The notes under the pieces: model-generated
The model's input: the letters and a program-made list of their open reading frames with translations, nothing else
What the model was told of the DNA's origin: nothing
Database searches by the model: none
Origin: Melitaea cinxia
Taxonomy: Eukaryota > Arthropoda > Insecta > Lepidoptera > Nymphalidae
DNA length: 64,000 nucleotides
Direction of reading: 5' to 3'
Assembly (NCBI RefSeq): GCF_905220565.1
Contig: NC_059408.1
Location: 5,580,508-5,644,507 of the forward strand
Part shown: piece by piece, positions 37,272 to 49,411 of the stretch
Layout: every line of letters begins with the position of its first letter
How positions within the stretch are numbered: the first letter of the stretch is position 1
Position numbers and translations under genes: made by a program

Positions 37272-38619
37272 TCTATACAAATAAATAAAATTGTAATGTC
37301 TGTTTGTAATTTAAAATAACTGCTTTTAACTAAATTAATATGTATGTAGTATACACGGCACATACATTTTGGTATCAAAATAACATTTCTTATAATTTTT
37401 GGTCTGTCTGTCTGTTTGTTCCGGTTAATCTCTTAAACGGTTGGACCGATTTTAACGGGACTTTCACTGGCTTATAGTTGGTATAAGGTGTTTTTTTACC
37501 CGACTGCCAAGGAAGGGTTATGTTTTTCGCGCGTATCTTGTATGTATGTAATATTCTTTACTACCTCATATTTCCAGAACCACTGAACGGATTTACATAA
37601 TTGAGGTATCGTTAGGTTCGTCTTAGCTGCCCAAGTGTTCTTAGATAGGTGACATTAAAAAAAAATCAAACGTGGCGGCTGCGCGAAGCCATTGTAGTTA
37701 ATGAAAAAAAAATTCTCTAATACTACAATATGGGTATCAAATTGAAGGGCACAATACAAGGATTTTAAAAAGGTATATCATGAAAATTATTACCGTAATA
37801 CTAATAAAGAAATACAATATTAAAGTTTAAAAAATGTGGACTTGGCTCTTTCCCACGCCTATGCCGTGCCAAACTCGCCTCCTAGGCGACGATTAACTTC
37901 GGGGTGTAGCCTTTCTAATAAAATACAATGGTTAAAAAAAACATACAATTAAAATTACAAATAAAAATTAATAAATGTCACACCAATTTACAATTACATT
38001 AATAAAATCAATAACAAATACATAATACCAAATACAAACAAATAATTTTAATAATAATTTCATTATATTAAAACTAATAGTTGTTGACTTAAGCAGTCAC
38101 CTATTTGCTAAAGGTCAGGCTTACGTTGCTTTGAGCAGAGTGAGATCTTTCTCCGGGCTTGCTATCAGTTCTCTTTACCCTAAAAAATTACTTAATTAAC
38201 CACATGATGTAAACTGTTTTAATGAATTGAATCGATTACGTAATTTGTCTGACTTAGAAGACATAAATAAAATAATAATTAAAAAAAAAAAACAAAAAAC
38301 CCGCCTGCGTGAAGAACAACTAATAGAAAATCAACTGAAAAAGCTGGAACAAGATAAAAATTCAATATACACACAAAGTCAGCGAAATAAATAGAAACAA
38401 TATCAAACATTTTGTGCTATACATTTAAAATATATTAATACGGTAGTCCTTCGAAACTTTATGCGACGTCGTAGATAACATGCAGTCGGAGGCATGAAAT
38501 TGAAGGATAAGTCAAATCATTCTCTCTTTGTGCCTGTGTGTGTTTTTTATATAGCTCTGCAAATTTAACAATAATTATTTTGTTAAATTCCACACGGTCG
38601 AAGTCACGGGAACAGCTAG
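37272..38619 (+). mobile_element. Helitron (family A) with helicase remnant
   Basis: Starts TCTATACAAATAAATAAAA after an A. The 5' region contains (GTCT)n and GGTTGGACCGATTTTAACGG. It ends with CACACGGTCGAAGTCACGGG, ACAGCTAG and a following T. A-T insertion, a TC start and a CTAG end fit Helitrons. Length is 1.35 kb, with the helicase C-terminus inside. Confidence 0.8.
38080..38394 (+). pseudogene. Helitron Pif1-type helicase, C-terminal remnant
   Basis: A continuous frame of 104 codons with one internal stop at 38197, ending TAG at 38392. Residues ~8-26 read HLFAKGQAYVALSRVRSFSG, which is helicase motif VI (GQxYVALSRV) of the Pif1-like helicase of Helitrons. After the stop come HDVNCFNELNRLRNLSDL and a Lys/Glu/Gln-rich tail that may form a coiled coil. 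The Rep nuclease and the rest of the helicase are absent. The single stop (probably AAA to TAA) suggests moderate age. Confidence 0.75.
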
Positions 38620-39414
38620 TTTTATAATAAAAGTGTCATAACACTTAACCGAAAATTTGCTTGTTTCAGCCATTTCTTAGCTATTATCGGAAGAGCTCTT
38701 ATCATTCAAGATTTTTTGAATTTTTAGGATTATGGTTTTAGTGCTTGATAATTTTTTGGTAAATTTAAAATTTTGTGCGTTAGTGATTTTTTTCTTTTCT
38801 CTTTTTAATTGTGTATTTTATATGTGTAGGTTATAAAAATCTATATTAATATTATTAAGTAGAAGGTATTTAATCCGTTTACAAAGAAAGTACATTTCAA
38901 TTCACTTCAATTAAGTGTGAGTTATTATTAAATTATTATTAATTAAAATTGTATGAAATATCAAAAAAAAAAAAAACACAGACTATCTTGTAATCCTTTT
39001 GAAAATCCCACATTGTAATATTTTTGTAATATAATTACAAAAAATATATAATAATATATTGCAGTAATGAATAATTTTAAAAACAATGGAATTTGAACTT
39101 ATTTTAAGTTTAAATAACTAATGAAAAGGTACGTTTATTGCATTGTTATATATCGACATTTATTTTTTAAGCCTTTGATGTTGGAATATAGTCTGTACTG
39201 TTGCCTCGACCATACTCCCATTCATGTGGAAAACCACATTACTGACCACATTCTACGTAACCAAGCGTAAATTAGAAGTGCGTTTATAACTATATTAATT
39301 TGAACATTCAGGCTGAAATCTTAGGATGCTTTAATAGTCATATACATACATTTATACAACGAGTTAAGATAGTATCAACTGTAGTGTTCTACAATCATAG
39401 GTACGTACCTTGGT

Positions 39415-39981
39415 AGGCCTCCACAAGTTCGCGCCAAAAATGGCGCTAACTCATGTGTGTTGCATAGCCACCACGCTGGGCAGGCGGCTTGGTGACCGCA
39501 GGGCTGGCTTTGTCGCACTAAAGACGTTGCTGCCGGTCTTCGGCCTGTGTATTTCACAGCTAGCAGTTGGGTGGTTATCCTGCCATCGGTCGGCTTTATA
39601 AGTTCCAAGGTGGTAGTGGAACTGTGTTAATAAATAAAATAAATAAATATCAACACAATACACACACGGTCGTCTGTTCCTAAAGTAAGCAACTTAATGC
39701 TTGTGTTATAGGTAACAGCCGACTGGTATATAGCTACATATTTTTTTTATTTTTCGATAAACATACTTATAAATAATACATATATAAATATATATAAATA
39801 AATATTTATATTACACCCAGACTCGGGGTGGGAATCGAACCCACAACCCTCGGAACAGAAAGCAGGGTCACTACAAACTGCGCCAACGGGCTAGTCTGTG
39901 TTATCCCTTAGTCGCCTCTTACGACACCCACGGGAAAAGAGGTGTGGCTATATTCTTTAATGCTGTAGCCACACAGCTAAC
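39415..39981 (-). mobile_element. short RTE-tailed retroposon split by a SINE
   Basis: In minus sense it starts GCTGTGTGGCTACAGCAT at 39981 and is broken at CTGTGTTA. It resumes at 39629 and ends near GGAGGCCTACC at 39415, short of the usual tail. Confidence 0.8.
39630..39895 (-). mobile_element. tRNA-derived SINE, second family, full length
   Basis: Flanked by CTGTGTTA on both sides (39622-39629, 39896-39903), duplicated retroposon sequence. In minus sense the head is ACTAGCCCGTTGGCGCAGTTTG (A-box region), then GGGTTCGATTCCCACCCC (B box). An AT-rich body follows, ending with an (AAAT)n-like tail. The family name is not known to me. Confidence 0.8.
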
Positions 39982-39984
39982 ATA

Positions 39985-41340
39985 ATTATATCTGTTGTTA
40001 ATTACTGTCCACATTAAAGAAAAAATAGTAAATAATTAATTATGGTCTTTCATTTTAATGTTCGTTTCCAAACGCCATCTAGAGGAGTTTGTTTTGCGCC
40101 CTCTCTAGGGCTCCGTTTAAAGTACAACTTATCGATAAAACAATGAAAAACTATGTTCGAAATAAATGATATCAATAAAGTAAGAAATAATATATTAATA
40201 CTTTATTACAATCATTATATAATAATTATGACATTGAAATGATGAGAGAAAATAAAAAAAATATTTTTCTGATAGATGGGGTTGATTCCATGATATATTT
40301 TTAAAGTTTGATATTGTGATACAAGTAAACTAATAAACAATGTTAAATAAATTATGAAGGCATGTTCAGTTTTTGTAACGTTTTATTAGCTCATCTCCTA
40401 AGAAAGTTCTACAGATTTTGTTTGTCAAAGTTTGAAGGCTTTACCTTCCAATAAAAGTGAATGAAGACGCTTGTTTTTGTTAGAAAAGTTATAAACAAAT
40501 TGAGCAATTATCTAGAGGTTAATTCGATTTCAATCGCTCAACATTTAAAAGTCAAGATACTTGTCTAAGGAATAATACTTGTCCAGTTTAAGACTATTTT
40601 ACCTTAAATAGAGTTAACTGTTTTCGAAGAAGTATTCGGTATTTTTTTCGAATGAAAAACATGTTGTCATATAAACATGTTGTTCGTTTCGAGGTTTTCC
40701 TAGAAATAATAATTTGATATATTTTAATACGTTCACTTAGTGCTCTAGAGACACTGTATTTATATGATTTGTTTTCCAGAATGAATTTGTAATATTTCTC
40801 TGAAATTATCTCATAAATTAAATTTATCTCACTTGTTAAACAACATTAGCTATATATTTTGTGTAATATAGGTTTAAATAGATATGAAAACAAAAATACA
40901 AACAAGGGTTACCAACTGAAAACGATATTCTAATAGACAGAAAAATATATCTATATGATATATAACCTAATTTAGGAGTTTAAAAATCGAATGATCAATA
41001 GTTATCATAGCATGAAATGTCATTTCACGAACGGAGCTGAATTTGTACAACTTTCAATCACCTTTGAGGCAAGGATTTCAATAAAGGTGTGGTATCACGC
41101 AAATTCCTATCTGGAGTCTGTGGTCTCTAATATTGCTGCATAACTCGTTATAAAGATTCCCGTGTAGCTATTAAACTCAACAATATAAATAATGACTATT
41201 GATGCAATCAACTTTTAAATATTTGAATGTTTTCGACAATTTCTGAAAAGAGAAAGCGCATATTTTGACTCCTTTTCGCAAATTCAATTACAACTTTTTA
41301 ATAAGATTAGTCACTTGGTGAGGCTCATCGTATTTCTAAC
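39985..41340. other. intergenic DNA, nothing recognised
   Basis: No supportable gene or repeat. Confidence 0.45.
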
Positions 41341-41344
41341 CTAT

Positions 41345-41510
41345 ACCAAATCTATATTGATATTATAAAGCTGAAGAGTTTTTTTTGTTTGCTTGAACGC
41401 TCTAATCGCAGGAACTACTAGTCCGATTTGAAAAATTCTTTCAGTGATAGATAGCCCATTTATCAAGGTAGGTATTTTTTTCCTTATTGAAAACCGCGGG
41501 GCATAGCTAC
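41345..41510 (+). repeat. Helitron-like 5' fragment (family B)
   Basis: ATATTATAAAGCTGAAGAG, GAACTACTAGTCCGATTTG and TTTCAGTGATAGATAGCC match the start block of family B. The 3' end is absent. Confidence 0.6.
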
Positions 41511-42105
41511 TTTTAAATAAATTAGTTCATAAAATTTCGCTTACATTTAATATTATGTCAAACGGATTTTAAGAACACGTTAAGTTTGAATATAAATTTC
41601 TATTGAAAATTTGATTGGAACCTAAATTTTAGAGCACTCGTCATTGAGGAACGAATAAAACTTTCCTATAAAACTTTCATAACCGTTTTAACTGAGATGC
41701 CCCAGCGGGGCATTAAATTCGGACTAAGCACTACTGAATTTTTAAAAAGCACGTTTGTACAAAAATTTTATTCTCGCTCGGCGTAAAAGGAAAACGAGAA
41801 ATCAACTACGCGTTCCGGGAGAAAAAATGTAAGACACATCGCTAAGGATTTGTTAAAAGGGCGAAAATGTAACAAATATATTTTTAATACAGAAACGTTT
41901 TTCATGTCCTTTGGTACCAATATGAATTAATGGTGAGTGTGTCTTCAGGACAACGTAAAAATATTGTAGCGGAGACCTAGGAGAGTTTTGACAATTTTTA
42001 CTTTAAGAGACATATCTCGCTTAAAAAATATTCCAATGTTCTGAGTTATGTGATCTGATGTAGCATCATTCATTGCCTTCCAAAAATAATCATCAAAATC
42101 TACCC

Positions 42106-42171
42106 AGGTAGCGAAGTAAATTGTGACAGGCAGCTAGGTAAGTTGTGACGGGTAGCGAGGTAAGTTTTGAC
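42106..42171. repeat. three tandem ~22-bp units
   Basis: GTAGCGAGGTAAGTTTTGACA-like units repeat three times with changes. Confidence 0.7.
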
Positions 42172-42693
42172 AACGTCCTGTTTATTGATAAAAAATACTA
42201 TTACACATTTTATTGAAGTACGGCATAGCAGGATATATCTTGATCAAAATCTGGAACAACCCGTGTTTATGTAAAAATTTTAATAGTTTTATTTATACGA
42301 GTAAATATAGTGTATAACTACAATTTGAGTAACTGTAGAACTTATTTTTATCATTATAATAATTAAATTACACTTATTAAGCTAGGAAATTGTTATTTTC
42401 CTTATGTAATGTCAAATGTGTAGTAAATTATTTAATAAATAAATAAGTTCTTATTAAATAGAAGATGCAAAATTATTTTAGTCATTAGTAAGCTGGTTAT
42501 AAAAATTGTCAAAAAACGACGAACAAAATATTATTATCGATATCCAAGTACAGTCAAGGGTCTTAGCAGATTAAACTCATATCTTACTCCACTCCAAGAG
42601 GCACTCTGTGGAAAATTTGTGGAAAATTACAGAAAAATTCGGTAATATTATTAATTTACTTACTATTATTATACAGTTATACCATTAATTTTC

Positions 42694-42982
42694 ATTTTTT
42701 TTTAATGTCACTAGGTCGGCAAACAAGCTTACGGCTCACCTGATGGTAAGCGATTACCGCAGCTTATAGACACCTGCAACACCAGAAGCATCGCAAACGC
42801 GTTGCCGACCCAATCCCCAATCCCCCCCAGGAGCTCTGGTCACCTTACTCACCAACAGGAACACAATACTGCTTGAAAACAGTATTATTTTGCTGTGATC
42901 TTCTGTAAGGTCGAGGTACTACCCCAGTCGGGCTGCTCCATATTTTGAACAGGAAATTCCTGCTGTGCCCTACCTCAGTTAA
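42694..42982 (-). repeat. poly-A retroposon, near full length
   Basis: Reverse copy, well conserved, with a poly-T start and AACTGA-type end; same family as 2591. Confidence 0.8.
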
Positions 42983-43319
42983 TATTATCTATATATCTTA
43001 CTATTATAGCAATAGATAGACACGAAAATTCAAACGTTGGCGTTAATAAATAGTCGAAAAACTTTTTCTTTTGTCATATTAATCCTCGTCACTGTAAAGA
43101 TTACGATCTTGAGTGCCTTCGTCCCTAAAGTGTTACTTAGGAAAAAGAAATTAATTAGAAACCATTATCCTATAATCCCATCAGCTATAATGCGGGGAAA
43201 TTACTAGTCTCTTGGACTAATAGATCTCTGTTTGCGAGCGTTTAGAGGAAAACTCTCCCCGTAACAGGATAGAAAGATTTATAATTAAAATATTAATTTA
43301 TATTCTAAGCAACATTTAA

Positions 43320-43400
43320 TACGATGCTTTGACGCAGAGTTAACAGTAACTGGCTGATGCTCGATCGGTCGCAGCTTCGATTGCTTAGCAGACGTTTATG
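43320..43400 (+). repeat. possible tRNA-like SINE fragment
   Basis: GGTCGCAGCTTCGATTGC resembles a B box after an AACTGGCTGATGC stretch. Weak. Confidence 0.25.
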
Positions 43401-44056
43401 GTTTGCGCGTGTGTGCTTATTTGTCACGCGTACTCACGGACCTGCTATATAGTATACTAGCCTGCTGGAGCTGTAACATGTGGAGCAGCAATTTATTATT
43501 ATTTTACTCCAAGTCCATGAAAAAAAGACTATATGCAACTATGTTTCACATTTTTATTACTAACAACTACAATCTTTTATCTATGCAGATTAACAATCAT
43601 TAGAAACATTCTTATCATTAGTAAACATCATTATAGTTAAATAAGTTTACGGAAGTGAAATAATTAAAATAGAAACTGTATCTCGTATGGAATAACTAAG
43701 AAAGCTTAGATCTTAATGTCTTTGTATAGCATAATATTGTTTCCTCGGCTCCGCGTTAGAAGGTTAGTGAAAACATAAAAAACTGCAACAATTTTAATTA
43801 AAACAATTTTAATTTAAAAAAAACGAGTGTTGTTTAGACCACACGACTGAAGTAAAACTTACGAAACGTAAATTTCTCTCTTTCTATCTTCACTTACTTA
43901 TTATCTCCCTCTCAACTTTCGTTCGTCTCTTCCGATCACACTTTTCGCAACGCTCTCGTCACGCATTCACCAGCTTACTTTCCAAATCAAGCGTGCGTAA
44001 GAAAGTTTTACTTCAAAAATACAGATAAAGTTACGTAGACTCCGAGAGACAATTTT

Positions 44057-45889
44057 TAACCGACTTCCAAAAAAGGAGGAGGTTCTCAATTCGACTTTTT
44101 TTTTTATATATATGTTACATCAGAACTTTTGACCAGGTAGACCGATTTCGACAAATTTTGCTTTAATCGAAAGGTGGTGTGTGCCGATTGGTCCCATTTA
44201 AATTTATTTGAGATCTAACAACTACTTTTCGAATTATATCTAATAATGCGTTTTTACTTGACGCTTTTTTCGTCGACCTACGTTGTATTATACCACATAA
44301 CTTTCTACTGGGTGTACCGATTTTGATAATCCTTTTTTTTTGTTGGAAAGGGGATATCCCTAGTTTGGTACCATGATAAGGAAACCAGGATCTGATGATG
44401 GGATCCCAGAGAAATCGAGGGAAACTCTTGAAAATCCGCAATAACTTTTTACTGGGTGTATCGATTTTGATAATTTTTACTTTAATCGAAAGCTGATGTT
44501 TATCATGTGGTCACATATAAATTTTATCGAGATCTGATAACTACTTTTTGATTAATCTTTGATAACGCGTATTTACTTGACATTATTTTCGTCACCTTAC
44601 CTAATAAGTTTTTACTGGGTGCACCGATTTTGACGTTTCTTATATAAATTAAAAGCTACTATTCGTCACGTAGTCCCATTCAAATTTAATTGAGATTTGA
44701 TTAGTAATTTGTGAGTTATATCTAATATTGCGTATTTACTTGACGGTTTTTTCGTCACCCTACGTTGTATTATACGTTATATTTTTTTACTGGGTGCACT
44801 GATTTTGATCTTTTTTTGTATAAATCAAAAGCAATACTTGTCATGTCGTCCGTTTTAAATATGATTGAGATATAATGAGCAATTTTTGAGTAATCTTTGA
44901 TGACACGTATTTACATGACGATGTTAAGACGACTGTGGTCATGTTCAATACTTTGCCACAACGCCATCTATCAAAATTTAATGAAATTACTTCGTTCACT
45001 ATCGATCAAATTACAATATTCCACTAGAGTAGAGAGTAGCAGTTTATTCGTTATAAATATATTTGAGCTTTTAATTTTTGAGTTATCGCTAATACTGGGT
45101 ATTTACTTGGCTATTTTACGTCGACCAACGTTATATTAACCTCATTACTATTTTACTGGGTGGACCGATATCGATTATTCTTTTTTTAATCGATAGGTGG
45201 TGCTTGTCATGTGGTCCCATTTAAATATAATTGAGACTTGACTCGAACTTTTTGAGCTATATCTGATATGGCTGGCGTATTTACTTGACTGTTTTTGGAG
45301 TTTTCTCCTTAAGAATCGATTTTCATTTAAGGCCCCGGAATGAAAAAATTGAACAGTAAAATCTACTGAACGAATGACCTTGTTAAAGATGGCGTTCAGA
45401 CGTTTTCTAATAACGCAATTAGGTTCCGATAGATGGCGTTATTGGATTCATTTATTTACAATTTGATATAGTAATAATATATTTCTTAGACTAGTAAGCA
45501 TTTTTGTGACTATTTAGACCGTTGATCTGAAGGGGTAAACTCCAGTCGTGCATCGGAGCTGTGTGAAAACATGAACATTACATATTTTTAATAAAAAAGA
45601 CATAAACCGTAATTCAATATAACTCCGCTTCAACTAAAAAACCCGCCGTAATAAGCGATGTCAGCGCTTCGCGCGAATCGACGACGGGCCTTTTATGAAA
45701 TTTCTGCCTACAATCGCTAACAAAATGTTGGAAATAACAGTAGAACATTATATAATTCTACAATTTTATAATGTCGCGTTATATGGAATACGAACAAAGT
45801 ATTACTATTTTTTCGTCGATCTACGTTGTATTACTCTTCGATGTAATTGAAGTCGGTTTTTTTTTTCGTTTGCGAGCAAACACAATTAT
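44057..45889 (+). mobile_element. internally repetitive CCGACTTC-end element (1.8 kb)
   Basis: Starts AACCGACTTCCAAAAAAGG and ends GAAGTCGG, a T run, and GCGAGCAAACACAATTAT. Between lie about six units of roughly 145-170 bases. Each begins near ACTGGGTGNACCGATTTTGA and ends near TTTACTTGACG plus TTTTTTCGTC, at 44137, 44308, 44450, 44615, 44790 and 45155. Unit 5 is expanded by unrelated sequence. A further block (45300-45800) is shared with 48.1 kb. No transposase is present. Confidence 0.75.
45297..45470 (+). repeat. block shared with 48125-48320
   Basis: AATCGATTTTCA, GTAAAATCTACT(A/G)AACGAAT and TTTTCTAATAACGC occur in the same order in both places. It interrupts the last part of the 44.1-kb element. 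Confidence 0.65.
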
Positions 45890-46252
45890 GTATGAATTAA
45901 AACTTCTTTGATAAATTTTTTAAACGAGTTTTATGTTAAATACAATGGTTACGCCCGAGGAATACAATATCAGTCAAACTTTATTATTTTTACGCAACGT
46001 GTTATCAGATATTAACTAAAGGATTTTAATTATTTATTTTTATTGTTCTGTATTGCGGTTCTACCGAATTAGAGGCCTTCCATATATTAAGCCACACTAA
46101 TTTCAAGATTTTTTTCCGCAACCCCCTCCTACTTAGTGTGACATTACAATTTTACATCCATAAATTCTTATTTATAACATCAAAACATCAGTTTTGACAA
46201 TATTTTTATTTCCATATTAACAATTAGGTATATTATATTATGAAATGTGATA

Positions 46253-46745
46253 TTTCTTATTTCGGTTCTGTCCGGTTAGTTCTGTTCAGTTCTGTTCCGT
46301 TCTGTTCCGTTCTGTTACGTTCTATTCCGTTTTGTTTCGTTCTGTTTTGTTCTGTTCCGTTCTGTTTCGTTCTGTTCCGTTCTGTTCCGTTCTGTTCCGT
46401 TCTGTTCCATTCTGTTCCGTTCTGTTCCGTTCTGTTCCGTTCTGTTTCGTTCTGTTCCGTTCTGTTCCGTTCTGTTCCGTTCTGTTCCGTTCCATTCTGT
46501 TCCGTTCTGTTCCGTTCTGTTCCGTTCTGTTCCGTTCTGTTCCGTTCTGTTCCGTTCTGTTCCGTTCTGATCCGTTCCGTTTCGTTCTGTTCCGTTCTGT
46601 TCCGTTCTGTTCCTTTCTATTCCGTTCTATTCCGTTCTATTCCGTTCTGTTCCTTTCTGTTTTGTTCTGTTTCGTTCTGTTCCGTTCTGTTCCGTTATTT
46701 TCCATTCCGTTCCGCTCTATCCGGTTCTTTTCCGTTACATTCCGG
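46253..46745. repeat. decamer minisatellite (TTCTGTTCCG)n
   Basis: About 45-50 copies of a 10-base unit with scattered changes (TTCTGTTTCG, TTCTATTCCG and others). Variation is greater at both edges. Open reading frames here are a by-product of the repeat. Confidence 0.95.
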
Positions 46746-46782
46746 TCTTATAAATTCTATTTTATTATATTATTTAAATTTG

Positions 46783-47049
46783 ACACATAAATAAAATTGG
46801 AGTGTTTGACTAAATGCATATGGATGTATACACGGTACATATATCAAAATATTTTTTTATAATTTTTGTCTCTCTGTCTGTCTGTCTATCTGGACCGATT
46901 TTGATTGACTTTTACTGGTAAACAGCTGATGTAATAAAGAGTAACTTAAGTTTCTTTTATTTTAGAAATTTATTTATTTTATAACTCTGTGAATAGAACA
47001 TAAACTTTTTCGTTAAATACCACACGGGTAAAGTCGCTAGCACAGCTAG
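46783..47049 (+). mobile_element. non-autonomous Helitron, family A
   Basis: ATAAATAAAATTGGAGTGTTTG start, a (GTCT)n region, a GGACCGATTTTGATTGAC block, then CCACACGGGTAAAGTCGC and ACAGCTAG before T. The first bases are diverged where it adjoins the minisatellite. Confidence 0.75.
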
Positions 47050-47059
47050 TTTATTTTAA

Positions 47060-48120
47060 AAATCATTTTTAAACCTTACATAACTGTACTAATTTTAAAC
47101 TTTAAACATTATAAATAATGTTCGTGTCTCTCTGTCATTAAGACATCGTTCATCATGTTATTCGTCAAGATATAATATATTCTCATAATCAAAAGGTGCA
47201 TTTTTTATTTATTATTTATTTTATTTATTATTACTATTTTATTTATTATTTACTTTTGTGTGTCTGATTTTCTTTCTATTTGAAATTGTACTTATTTTAA
47301 GTTCTAATTATTTTACAGTCATAAGAGAAATTTAAGAAAAATAAAGTTAACTTTATGACAGCAATAGAAGCAAAGCTATATAAATAGGTACCTTTTTTCT
47401 GTTGATCTTCATATTTTTTTCATATCACAGGAAATTCGTAATCCGAAATCGAAAACTTTTGAACCTAGAGGGATATTTATTTATTTATATACTTATTCAT
47501 TTATAAAGTTATTATACGCATATAATAAGCAAAGCAAAAAGAGGTTCAGCCTACAGCTAGTTTGATATAATATAAAGTAACTTAAACAATATGTGAATTT
47601 CGCTCGGCAGATCGATTGCATCGTTGATTGAATTTGGTAAGTGTCTGGATTTCTCCCGAGACATTTAGATTTTCGTGAATTAGTTGGTTTCCTCAGTATT
47701 AAAATGTGTACTTATGTAGTTTTAAATTAATTATAATAAAAAATATCATGATATGTTTTGTAAGGGTACAATGTAAGTGTTTATGCGGAATAAGCTGGCG
47801 TCATCTAGTAGGTATAAAACTAAAGCAAAAATAAGGAAATGTACATTCCAGTTACAATAATTCCGAACGATACTATACTCGCGGAAAATTTTACTAAATA
47901 TTAATGGAAATTTTATTCGTTGTTTAATGTTACTGATACGTTACCTACTTGTTTTTGCTATTTAGTAACAAATAATAAGAAAAAATTAAAATAAACTTCA
48001 ATTAGCATTTTTTAACAAAAGCGACAAGTGAGTTGTCAGTACTAGATTGTAATTTTTTTAAGCTGACCCGATAAACTTTGTTCCGCCATTACTTTATTTT
48101 GTGAAACTATCTTATATTTA
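47060..48120. other. intergenic DNA, nothing recognised
   Basis: No supportable gene; short AT-rich simple runs near 47200-47250. Confidence 0.45.
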
Positions 48121-48124
48121 TTTT

Positions 48125-48420
48125 TTTTGAGATTTTTTACTTCTTATGAATCGATTTTCAAGTAAGGCTCCTGGTATGAAAAAAATATGAGGAGTAAAAT
48201 CTACTAAACGAATAACCTCGTTACGTTTCTCGTAACGCCATCTATCGAAACCCAATAGGGTTCCGATAGACGACGACGTTTTCTAATAACGCGATCTCTG
48301 TCTGATCGATAGATGGAGTGGGTGGGGTTTTAGTTGGTAGTCCGTGCGCGTTCTGACCGCGCCGATACCACCCCACACTCCCTTCACCTCCGAGCAGCGG
48401 GGCTAGTGCGTAAATGTATT
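48125..48420 (+). repeat. repeat shared with 45.3 kb plus GC-richer end
   Basis: Shares the AATCGATTTTCA to GGTTCCGATAG order with 45297-45440. It then continues into a GC-richer part containing GTCTGATCGATAGATGGAG. Confidence 0.55.
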
Positions 48421-48454
48421 TCCCATCGTTAAAAAAAAGGATAGCGGAGAACCG

Positions 48455-48530
48455 GAATGTTTGGTGCGAGTTTGGGGAAGCCTATGTCCAGCAATGGTTT
48501 GCGATAAGCTGAAGTGTGCTTAGATTACTG
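48455..48530 (+). repeat. RTE-type LINE 3' end
   Basis: GGTGCGAGTTTGGGGAAGCC, ATGTCCAGCAATGG and GCGATAAGCTGAAGTG match the tail of the LINE at 55.1 kb. Confidence 0.65.
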
Positions 48531-48590
48531 ACAAAGTTTAGATATATTTATCGTATTTTAAATATTTTTGTTGTTTTGAATGCAATGTTA

Positions 48591-48936
48591 TCGCTTCAGC
48601 CTGTAATATCCCACTACTGGGCATAGGTCTCTTTCCCCATGTAGGAGAAGGATCAGAGCTTAATCCACCACGCTGCTCCAATGCGGGTTGGCGGATATAT
48701 TCCCCACTATGAGTAACGATCGCTATCAGGTGTATATGATAACAACCAGGACCGATGGCTTAACGTGCTCTCCGAGGCACGGTGGGGACCCACTAGGACT
48801 GCACAAACACCCAGACCACGGCAAACACCTGTATGGCCGATACAAATATTTGCCATGTGCGGGGATCGAATCCGCAACCGCCAGCGCAACAGGTACAATC
48901 CATGGCTGTGACCGCTGCGCCAACGCGGCGTCACGT
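48591..48936 (-). mobile_element. Metulj-type SINE, full length
   Basis: Flanked by CAATGTTA (48583-48590, 48937-48944). In minus sense: GCCGCGTTGGCGCAGCGGTC (A-box region), GGTTGCGGATTCGATCCC (B box), a body with GAGAGCACGTTAAGCC, and end GGCTGAAGCG. Confidence 0.88.
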
Positions 48937-49194
48937 CAATGTTAATCATAAAATATTTACTATATCATGTCTTCGAAATTCTATCGAGGCTGTAATCGCG
49001 ACCTCAGTTAATAATGTCTTTGCCAAATTGGAATGAAAATTAATTAATATTCTTTCAGTAATAACAAAATCAGTTATTAAAATTATGTCAGAAAAAATAT
49101 GTGTTTACTTCACAAATAGGTACGACCATAACATTAATAATCAATTACTTAAAAAAAGTTATCAAAATTAGTACGAAAAATATTATTAATTTAT

Positions 49195-49407
49195 AGGCGA
49201 CTTCCAAAAAAGGAGGAGGTTTTAAATTCGAGTGTATTTTGTTTTTTTGTTTTTATAATGTAATATGCATAACCTTGTGGTTCCATTTAAATTTGATCGA
49301 TATTTGATGTTTATTACCACTACTTGACTACTTTGCGTCTACATACGTTGTATTACTTGTCGATGTAAATGAAGTTGGTTTTTTTCGTTTGCGAGCAATC
49401 ACAATTA
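49195..49407 (+). mobile_element. short CCGACTTC-end element (~210 bp)
   Basis: Starts GGCGACTTCCAAAAAAGGAGG and ends GAAGTTGG, then a T run and GCGAGCAATCACAATTAT. Both ends match the 44.1-kb element but it has only part of one internal unit. Confidence 0.75.
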
Positions 49408-49411
49408 TTTA

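Noticed and set aside
44163..44441. 92-codon minus-strand ORF
   Set aside because: It lies in the internally repeated element and overlaps repeat blocks also found at 27.6 and 59.5 kb; no protein homology visible.
46240..46794. Two overlapping long ORFs (184 and 152 codons) of Ser/Val/Phe/Cys repeats
   Set aside because: They are translations of the 10-base minisatellite; any frame stays open and gives the same peptide cycle.
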